IMG/VR virus record: IMGVR_UViG_3300009605_000084
Span: 1-30,056 of that record
Direction: 5' to 3' (one strand)
Length of the DNA: 30,056 nt
Source of the DNA: a virus
Positions 13,582-20,482 of the stretch are shown here, piece after piece (within the stretch, counting starts at the first letter, position 1; each line of letters begins with the position of its first letter). The notes below the pieces were generated by a model that saw only the letters and a list, made by a program, of their open reading frames with translations, searched no databases and was not told the origin of the DNA. Position numbers and translations under genes: made by a program.

Positions 13582-16500
13582 ATGCCAAAACAAACAAAGG
13601 TTATACGGGATTTTTCAGGAGGTTTAAATACTTTTGGTAATCCGCGAGAAATACAGGATAATGAACTTGTTGTTCTTGATAATTTTTCTGTAGGGTCACA
13701 AGGTTCGTTGAAAACTTGCGGAATTGGTATTGCCGTAACTGCTGATGAACTCGATCCGTATCCGACAGCCCTTGCCGCCAACCAGCGCCCTGGACATAAT
13801 CTTTTTTCTTTCTCTACAGACAGACATTATAACGGCAATCAGTTTCACACTACTTATATAGAGGGGGAGCATTGGGTTGCATCGGCTGATCATCAAGGTT
13901 CAAATCAAGTTAATATGTTTGGTCGTTATAATGGTGGTTATGAGATAATAAGCAATATAACAGCTGCTTCTGATGGAGTTGTGACCTGCTCTTCACACGC
14001 ATTAACATCATCAAGTTATGTACGATTCACTGATATTGTTGGAGATATGGGTACTGCTTTATTGAATAATACAATCCATAAAATAAAATCATCCGCTGAC
14101 GCAACGCATTTTACAATTGAAGAGGACACATCTGGTAAAACATATTCATCCGCTGGTGCGGCAAAAGGCGGTCAGCCGGGATGGATACACGCCAACGATG
14201 AGCCGGACCCGGCAGATGATGTTGCCGCAATGATTGATTATGCCTATGTAGACGGTGCTTTAAGAACTTCAAGCAGTAACTTTTTCTATTCCGGACATAC
14301 AAATAAATGGTGGGGATATATTGACAGATCATTATTTATTAACACAAGCGCGACAGATAGTGTAGCCGCCGAATGGTATTCGGAAGAGGCCGAGATCGGT
14401 GGGCCTACTGTTGCGACATTTAAAGATGGTGAAACGATTGGAGCGACTCCTGCTAATACAGATGCTTACGATCCAGCCTTGGATGCTGCATCAGCCGGCA
14501 CTGACACGCATTATCGAGATGAAACGGATATGGATAATGACCTTGCTGACAATCCGACACTAACGTCAATAGAAGCAACTATTCTTGTTACTGCATTAGG
14601 AGCTGACGAAACCTATACAGGATTAACGCTTAAAGTTGGTATTTCAGATGATAATGGTTCGACTTATTATGGATCACTCAATCACACTTGGACTATAACC
14701 GGTCGTGGTAGCTCGACAAGGAATGTTTCATGGAGCGGGAGCTGGGCAGTAAGTAATGAAGATCATGGTATATTATCAACGCTTACATATCCAGCATCTG
14801 GTGTTGATTCCGGTGTTTCGATTGAAGTAACAGAAATAAAGTTAATGACATCAACTGGAACGTGGACAGATCACTCCTTAACAGGTAACGAAGTTCATGT
14901 AGGCGTAGTAGATGCAAGTTTAGCAGGGTCAACTGGCTGGGATACAGATTGGGAGATCGGTGTCAGCCTGCTGTATGATGAAAACAATAAACAGGAAAGT
15001 CTTATATCTTTATGTACAAACGAAACTATTGGTGGGAGCGGTGAAGTAACATTTGCATCCGGATATGCGCCGGATATAGCAGTATTTATTAATTATGACA
15101 ACGATCATGCTACAGCGGCAAACAACTGGCGGAAGCGTGTTACAGGATGCCGGGTTTATATGCGCGAGATTCAATCAGCGGCAAGCAGTGATAAGTCAGA
15201 ATGGTTCCCGCAGGTGGATTGCGATTTTGTCAAGGGGGAGGTAACTGCTATTGAAAGCGGTCATACGCAAACGGCCCATTATGATACAAGCGGTACCCAG
15301 CACGTCTTTTATTTATCTAAAGCATATTTAATCAGGCCGCATAAGAGGTCTACATACGAGATTGAAAGTGGTGTTCCGGAAGATGAAGAAGTCACAATGG
15401 TCAGGTATAAGACATCCGCAGTTGCAAACAGAAGGCTCTATGTTGGCAATATACTGGTAAGTTACCCGGACGGAAGAGAAGTTCGCATGGGTGATACAAT
15501 GATAAAATCAGTGGTGAATAAATTTGATCTATTGCCGATAAGCCAGAAGATTGATGTAGTTGTTCAGGATGGCGATGATATTATCAGGATTATTGAATAC
15601 GCGGATCGCATACTGCAATTCAAGAAAAGAACCCTCTATATTGTGAATATATCACAGGATTCTGAATATTTAGAGGGTGCTTACGAAGGTAAGGGTGTTC
15701 CTGTGAAATCGGCGGTTACAAAAACAGATTACGGCATTGCTTGGGTAAACCGGCATGGCTGTTATCTGTATAACGGCAGAACAATTATTGATCTACTGGT
15801 GAATAAAAATGGTGATCGTATGATTGGTTCGAGGGAGTGGCGTGGTTTTATCAATGAAGTTGTTGACACTCCATGTAGTCTTGGTTATAGCCAATCAGGC
15901 AAGGTTCTCGTGGTAGACGGAAATTCTGATGAGGGAACATATAATAACGCTTATGTATATGATTTTAAAACAGGGGCATGGAGATTTCAGACCCTTATGT
16001 TGCCAGATACATACGCTTCGGGATCATCACATGGAAGAAGTAATATGGTTCAGCGGTGGGATGGAGAAATGATGTATTGTTCTTACGGAACTTTCTATAT
16101 TTTCAAGGATGAGGGAACGCGACAGGCCAGCGGACACATTACTACAAAAGATTTTCAGTTGGCGCCCCCAGGAAAGAAAGTAAAGCTGTATAATGTTTAT
16201 ATTACCTATAAAACCACAGATCAGGTTAGCAGCGCTGTTACAAGAGTACGATATGCCACAGATGGTAATAAGCAGTTCGCTCAATTTAATACAATTTACA
16301 AAGATGCGTCAACCGTCACTGTACTTGCTTCAACTTTTAAATATTTGAAGAATGTAGGAACTGTTGTTGAAACGAACGAAGGTTCTGGTATCTCTGCCGA
16401 TGCTACAACAGATACTTTTACACTTGACAATACTTATGAATTGAATGTTGGTGACTATATTATCATCGAGGACGAAGCTGAAATAATGAAGGTTTTGGAA

Positions 16501-16734
16501 ATAAAATCAGCTACCGAAATAAAGGTACAAAGAGGAGCGCTTGATACAACAATAGAAGCGGCAAGTGACAATAAAGACGTAAGCAGATTGTGTTCAGATC
16601 AGGCCCGGTTCGAGATTACAGCACCGGTGAAATGCAGTAGTGTACAGCTTGATATAATACCCGGTGTTACCACTTACATGGAAATTGAAGAAATAATATT
16701 TGAATACAGACCATTATTTAAGGAATCAACATAA
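13582..16734 (+). CDS. 1050-aa tail hub / DNA-stabilisation-type protein
   Basis: The N-terminus VIRDFSGGLNTFGNPREI (residues 8-25) followed by DNELVVLDNF and SLKTCG is the signature start of the P22 gp10-like/T7 gp12-like tail-hub proteins that close the head-tail channel. Further along, TDYGIAWVNRHGCYLYNG (about residues 714-731) is the recurring strand of the propeller-like part. Insertions include an FCCH-like beta module at about residues 125-193, an Ig- or jelly-roll-like stretch at about 275-420, and a late beta module near 910-1000 (TDTFTLDNTYELNVGDYII). Length exceeds the usual 500-800 residues because of these inserts. It starts two bases after the previous stop. Confidence 0.75.
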   Translation: MPKQTKVIRDFSGGLNTFGNPREIQDNELVVLDNFSVGSQGSLKTCGIGIAVTADELDPYPTALAANQRPGHNLFSFSTDRHYNGNQFHTTYIEGEHWVASADHQGSNQVNMFGRYNGGYEIISNITAASDGVVTCSSHALTSSSYVRFTDIVGDMGTALLNNTIHKIKSSADATHFTIEEDTSGKTYSSAGAAKGGQPGWIHANDEPDPADDVAAMIDYAYVDGALRTSSSNFFYSGHTNKWWGYIDRSLFINTSATDSVAAEWYSEEAEIGGPTVATFKDGETIGATPANTDAYDPALDAASAGTDTHYRDETDMDNDLADNPTLTSIEATILVTALGADETYTGLTLKVGISDDNGSTYYGSLNHTWTITGRGSSTRNVSWSGSWAVSNEDHGILSTLTYPASGVDSGVSIEVTEIKLMTSTGTWTDHSLTGNEVHVGVVDASLAGSTGWDTDWEIGVSLLYDENNKQESLISLCTNETIGGSGEVTFASGYAPDIAVFINYDNDHATAANNWRKRVTGCRVYMREIQSAASSDKSEWFPQVDCDFVKGEVTAIESGHTQTAHYDTSGTQHVFYLSKAYLIRPHKRSTYEIESGVPEDEEVTMVRYKTSAVANRRLYVGNILVSYPDGREVRMGDTMIKSVVNKFDLLPISQKIDVVVQDGDDIIRIIEYADRILQFKKRTLYIVNISQDSEYLEGAYEGKGVPVKSAVTKTDYGIAWVNRHGCYLYNGRTIIDLLVNKNGDRMIGSREWRGFINEVVDTPCSLGYSQSGKVLVVDGNSDEGTYNNAYVYDFKTGAWRFQTLMLPDTYASGSSHGRSNMVQRWDGEMMYCSYGTFYIFKDEGTRQASGHITTKDFQLAPPGKKVKLYNVYITYKTTDQVSSAVTRVRYATDGNKQFAQFNTIYKDASTVTVLASTFKYLKNVGTVVETNEGSGISADATTDTFTLDNTYELNVGDYIIIEDEAEIMKVLEIKSATEIKVQRGALDTTIEAASDNKDVSRLCSDQARFEITAPVKCSSVQLDIIPGVTTYMEIEEIIFEYRPLFKEST
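15031..15051 (+). repeat. 21-bp exact repeat, copy 2
   Basis: Identical to 9649-9669, in frame in the tail-hub gene (residues 484-490, GGSGEVT). The flanking sequences differ. Confidence 0.8.
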
Positions 16735-17219
16735 TGCCCGGACAGGAATACAACGGATTTGATCCAGCGAACCCTGAAGATCAGGGTGATCTGTACAGGG
16801 ATTTTAGCAGTCTTAAAAACGCAACGCAGAAGAAGATCAGTGTTAATCACGGCTATCCGAATGTAGCAGAAATGGCTGAAGGAGAAATATCATTGCGTTA
16901 TGTCCCCGGACAGGGAATGTTTATGTTTGTAAGATTTAGGAATAAGTTATATAATACAAGGATGGCAGAAGAGGGTCGTACTGGTATTGCAAAATTGACT
17001 GATAGTACAAGTGGTACAGTTAGCGAAACATTAACTATCACAAAACTGACAGACAGTACAGGCGGGTCAGCATCGGACACATTAGCGGATGCTGGTGTTG
17101 GATTGACTGTTGCTAAAGTCGAAAATTGGGTCGCTTCTTTAGCGGCGAAGATAAATGGTATTATAAATGAAGTTTCATCTTTATCATCTAAAACTAATGA
17201 AGTAATAGGAAAATTATAA
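16734..17219 (+). CDS. 161-aa phage structural protein
   Basis: TAATG-coupled at both ends. The N-terminal ~80 residues include GEISLRYVPGQGMFMFVRFR and NKLYNTRM, a small beta module often seen in phage virion proteins that describe fibre or hub attachment. Then comes an imperfect internal repeat of KLTDST-x-G-x-x-S-x-TL (about residues 82 and 99), and a final helix VAKVENWVASLAAKINGII of the coiled-coil trimer type. AGGAAA precedes the next gene. Likely a small hub or fibre adaptor; the family name is not known to me. Confidence 0.6.
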   Translation: MPGQEYNGFDPANPEDQGDLYRDFSSLKNATQKKISVNHGYPNVAEMAEGEISLRYVPGQGMFMFVRFRNKLYNTRMAEEGRTGIAKLTDSTSGTVSETLTITKLTDSTGGSASDTLADAGVGLTVAKVENWVASLAAKINGIINEVSSLSSKTNEVIGKL

Positions 17220-18499
17220 TGGCAAACGGACAGACACAAGCACCACAATACCCAGCACCAATTGCACCAAGTTTTCAATCCTTCGCTCAACGCCAGCGGA
17301 TGGCGATTGATGATGCGATAGCTGCGCAGGAAGCACAGGAAGAACGAGTTGGTGGCGTGGCAAAGGCTGGTGCGAAAGCAGGATTTGAATATGATAAGAT
17401 GTTGCGCGGATATATGGAAGCGAAGTATGCGAATCCCAACCTTACTTTTTGGGAATATGCCACCAAGCCTTCTGTTGGAGGCGCATTTCAAGCTGAAGGG
17501 CGTAGAAAGATTGCAGCGCATATTAGTGCAGGCGGGGATATAAAGGATATTCCCGGGATGTCTTTTGGCGAAAGACAGAAAGCTGGAATAAGAGGTATTC
17601 TTGGTGCAGACAAGCCTGAACCATCTGTCCAATCAGTTGCTGATAAAACAATAGAACCTGTAAGCGATAAACCACCTTTGGGCAAAAGAATTTTTGGTAA
17701 ACATTACGACCGAGAGGCGCAGAATATTGCACCTAAAGTAAGGAAATCCTTTTTAGAAGGAGAGTTTTACGATAAAGAGGCGCAAGACCTCGCTGGAAAA
17801 GTAAGAAAATCAATGGGGAAGGATAAAAAACCTGCTGTAGAAGCGGTAGTGCCGGATGTAGTTCCTCCGGTTGTGAAGGATGTAGTGCCGGATGTAACGG
17901 ATGTAGTGCCGGATGTGCAACCTGATGATCTTGGAGCTTTAGACCCTGCTAAATTATTGAGCAAATCACCTGAAGCAACAAAAACAACAGAACAATCATT
18001 GGGTACAATTGCAAAACTTATGGATAAGCCTGATGCCGCCGCTGCTCTTATAAAAACAGAACCATCTGTAATTGAAAGAACTGCGAAAGGGGTAGATATA
18101 ACAGGAGGTCAATATTCTAAAGTACCAGAGATTACAAAGCCTGCGGTTGATGTTGATCCGGTAGCTGTGTGGGGTGAACCAGCTAAAGGTGGATTAAAAG
18201 AAACATTAGGTAAGGCCGGAAAAGTTGGTAAAGGTTTGGGCTATGGTGTATCTGCTGTTTCTGGAGTGCAAAGATTGGCAAAAGGAGAAACTGGTGAAGA
18301 AAGATTAGGCGGTGCAGTACAGGCAGCTGGTGGTGTTGCTGGATTGGTTGCAATGACTAATTTCTGGAACCCGGTTGGCTGGGCTGCGGCGATACCGGCA
18401 GCTTTAAGTATTGGTGGTGGTCTTATGGGTGGTGGTGGTAATGATGCTCTTTCTAAAACACCGCTTGGAAGATACAGAAGAAGGGTTGGAATAGGATAA
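17219..18499 (+). CDS. 426-aa probable internal/ejected virion protein
   Basis: The N-terminal 60 residues are Gln/Ala-rich and helical. Residues 162-177 and 183-198 are a 21-residue tandem duplication (HYDREAQNIAPKVRKS against FYDKEAQDLAGKVRKS). Residues about 209-237 carry repeated VVPDV units. The C-terminus (about residues 363-407) is Gly/Ala-rich and hydrophobic (VAMTNFWNPVGWAAAIPAAL, then LSIGGGLMGGGG) before a basic end. A hydrophobic glycine-rich tail on an otherwise soluble virion protein fits a protein that inserts in the cell envelope during DNA ejection. No homolog is recognised. Confidence 0.6.
   Translation: MANGQTQAPQYPAPIAPSFQSFAQRQRMAIDDAIAAQEAQEERVGGVAKAGAKAGFEYDKMLRGYMEAKYANPNLTFWEYATKPSVGGAFQAEGRRKIAAHISAGGDIKDIPGMSFGERQKAGIRGILGADKPEPSVQSVADKTIEPVSDKPPLGKRIFGKHYDREAQNIAPKVRKSFLEGEFYDKEAQDLAGKVRKSMGKDKKPAVEAVVPDVVPPVVKDVVPDVTDVVPDVQPDDLGALDPAKLLSKSPEATKTTEQSLGTIAKLMDKPDAAAALIKTEPSVIERTAKGVDITGGQYSKVPEITKPAVDVDPVAVWGEPAKGGLKETLGKAGKVGKGLGYGVSAVSGVQRLAKGETGEERLGGAVQAAGGVAGLVAMTNFWNPVGWAAAIPAALSIGGGLMGGGGNDALSKTPLGRYRRRVGIG
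17846..17916 (+). repeat. Three near-identical 15-bp repeats encoding VVPDV
   Basis: GTAGTGCCGGATGTA at 17846-17860 and 17882-17896, and the same minus its last base at 17903-17916. Near-identity at DNA level, unlike the older protein repeats of this genome, points to recent slippage or duplication. Confidence 0.8.
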
Positions 18500-18870
18500 T
18501 GCCATTTACCACAAAAAGAACTGAACATGAACTTCCTAAAAAGGTATTTGACAACTTTCCTCGTTATCTGGAAAAATCAAAAGATAGTAAAGATGAGTAT
18601 TTGCAATCAAAGGAAGCTAATTATTTATATTCGCCAGCATACAATAATTGCTGGGCTGATTTTGATGTGTACGATGATATTTTGTGGATAAGATCGGCGT
18701 TCAGTAAAAATTACACCGAAACAAAAGAGGCGTGGGAGGAATTGAAAGAAATTGCAAGAAATATGAAATGTAAAAAGATACAATTTTCAACAAGAAGAAA
18801 TGGAAAAATGTGGGAAAGGCTGTTTGATGATATGAAAGTTGTACAATGGAAAATTGAGGTAGAGTTATGA
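18499..18870 (+). CDS. 123-aa protein with GNAT-like features
   Basis: A small protein coupled by TAATG before and ATGA after. The pattern ADFDVYDDILWIRSAF (about residues 53-68), a helix with WEELKEIARNMKCKKIQFST (79-98), then RRNGKMWERLF, resembles small GNAT-like acetyltransferase proteins found in phage structural operons. The usual acetyl-CoA pyrophosphate loop (R/Q-x-x-G-x-G/A) is not visible, so enzymatic activity is doubtful. It may be a catalytically dead GNAT-fold assembly factor. The fold is inferred from pattern only. Confidence 0.5.
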   Translation: MPFTTKRTEHELPKKVFDNFPRYLEKSKDSKDEYLQSKEANYLYSPAYNNCWADFDVYDDILWIRSAFSKNYTETKEAWEELKEIARNMKCKKIQFSTRRNGKMWERLFDDMKVVQWKIEVEL

Positions 18871-19496
18871 GTAAGGCAAAATGGCATCCGGCAACTGGTG
18901 AATTTGGAATTTTCGGAGATTTAGAGGAGGGCAGTGTTGAATCGCGAGCTGCAGAGGCACAAGCAGGGAGAGGACTTCAAGCATTAGAAGAATATAGAGG
19001 AGGTGTTGAGGAAAGAAGGGGAGCTATATCCGATTATTATAGTGGACAGAAAGAAATACAGGAACAGGAATATGGATTAAAGCGTGAAGGCGTTGGGCTA
19101 CAGCAGGAAAGGCTTGGTTTGGCAAGAGAACAGCTTGGAGGACAGCAATCACAGGCTTTATCACAATTTTTAGGGGATGCTTACAGTTTTCGCAGTCAGT
19201 CTGATGTGCAGAGGGCAACAGGCGGTTTGGCTTTTAGCGGTGGTCAGGAAAGAGGTGTGGAGCGCAAACGGGCTACAATGTCCGATATGATGCGCAGTAG
19301 AGAAGAACAATTTGGTTTACAACAACAGGGATTGGATATATCAGGTAAGGAACTTGGTTTGCAGATGGAAGGAATTGACCTTTCACAAGCAAAAGAATAT
19401 GCAGATTTAATGAAGTCACGAGGCATAGAGATGGCTGGCATAGAAGATTTACTGTATCAATTAGAAACAGAACAGATTTCATACGAGGGAGTATAA
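18867..19496 (+). CDS. 209-aa helical hairpin protein, probable internal virion protein
   Basis: A Gln/Glu/Arg-rich helical protein. Residues 70-92 show Gly exactly every seven positions (G70, G77, G84, G91), most followed by Leu. A second Gly-Leu rich arm lies at 150-170 (G150, G155, G160, G164, G169). Between them is a TGGLAFSGG turn (118-126) followed by a basic stretch RGVERKRA. Two helical arms around a Gly-rich turn suggest a hairpin or oligomeric tube, such as occurs in short-tailed phage ejection proteins. The start overlaps the previous stop (ATGA). No family named. Confidence 0.6.
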   Translation: MSKAKWHPATGEFGIFGDLEEGSVESRAAEAQAGRGLQALEEYRGGVEERRGAISDYYSGQKEIQEQEYGLKREGVGLQQERLGLAREQLGGQQSQALSQFLGDAYSFRSQSDVQRATGGLAFSGGQERGVERKRATMSDMMRSREEQFGLQQQGLDISGKELGLQMEGIDLSQAKEYADLMKSRGIEMAGIEDLLYQLETEQISYEGV

Positions 19497-20482
19497 TGGC
19501 ACGATCATACGGATCATATTTTAGACAGAGAGATTTAGATAAGCCCTACAGAGGGGCGGAGATTGTACTTGGATTTTTAGGCGATATGATGGCGGCTAAA
19601 AACAAGCAGGCTCTTGGTTATGAAGCACTGGCTCGTGAACAGGAAAAAGAAAAAGCACTGAAAGAATACCGAACACAGACGCTTGCATCAAAAACAATTT
19701 CAGTTAAACCGGGTGAACAAGTATTACAATACTCTCCAGAATCAGAAGGATATGAAACAATTGCTGGGGCGGCTGGTGAAGCGCCTAATTGGGGGAAAAC
19801 TTATGGAGATGAATTTTTTAATAGATATTTGAAAGGCCAAGTTGCATACGAGGATGCGGATAATGATGGTGTGCCTGATAAAACTTATGTTGGGCCAAAG
19901 GCTGAACAATGGCGTGAATATCAAGCGGCAATGAATAAAGGTGAAGAAGGATATGAAGATATGCATCCTGATTTAGTTGAAAAACGACATAGACAATACA
20001 AGGGTGATGATCCGGCTAAACATAAGGAAGCACTTGATTTTTTAAATGATCAATATGCTTATGAGAGAAAATATCAACAGTATAAATCTTTTGAAAAAGT
20101 TACTGGTGACGATGATGCGCGTCAGCTTTTGGCAACTTATGAAAAGGGATACCAGCCTAAAAAACTTTCTGTTCAGGATAGAACCAGTATTGAATTGCAG
20201 ATTAATAGAAGGGAAGATTTAATAGCAATGCTTGATAAGCGTAAAGAGCGCAGAACCTTTAAACTGCCAGAGGTAAGTTATCTTTCTCCTGCAGGTTCTT
20301 TTGGTGACGAAGGTTTGGAGATTTCAAGTAGAACTGAAGAAATAGTTCCTTTAACTGCCGCAGAAATAGCCAAATATGATGCAGAAGTAGATAGAATAGA
20401 GAAATGGCTGACTGATAAGGGCATAGAATATTCCCAGTTTGATTATGTTGATCCTGAATTAAAAGCCCCTTGGGTTAAATAA
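19496..20482 (+). CDS. 328-aa protein with a calcium-loop-like motif
   Basis: Starts TAATG-coupled with GAGGGAG nearby. The N-terminal 60 residues (YRGAEIVLGFLGDMMAAKNK, then a charged helix) resemble other virion proteins of this block. Residues 120-128 read DADNDGVPD, the spacing of an EF-hand- or thrombospondin-type calcium loop. The rest is charged and helical with many Tyr and Lys. It is followed immediately by the giant gene, so it is likely packaged or ejected with it. No family recognised. Confidence 0.6.
   Translation: MARSYGSYFRQRDLDKPYRGAEIVLGFLGDMMAAKNKQALGYEALAREQEKEKALKEYRTQTLASKTISVKPGEQVLQYSPESEGYETIAGAAGEAPNWGKTYGDEFFNRYLKGQVAYEDADNDGVPDKTYVGPKAEQWREYQAAMNKGEEGYEDMHPDLVEKRHRQYKGDDPAKHKEALDFLNDQYAYERKYQQYKSFEKVTGDDDARQLLATYEKGYQPKKLSVQDRTSIELQINRREDLIAMLDKRKERRTFKLPEVSYLSPAGSFGDEGLEISSRTEEIVPLTAAEIAKYDAEVDRIEKWLTDKGIEYSQFDYVDPELKAPWVK

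Noticed and set aside
10042-16734. Diversity-generating retroelement target in the fibre or hub genes
   Set aside because: No reverse transcriptase, template repeat or adenine-biased variable repeat is visible in the window.
16898-17632. Minus-strand 244-codon frame
   Set aside because: Covers the junction of two coupled plus-strand genes; no ribosome binding site and no recognisable domain.
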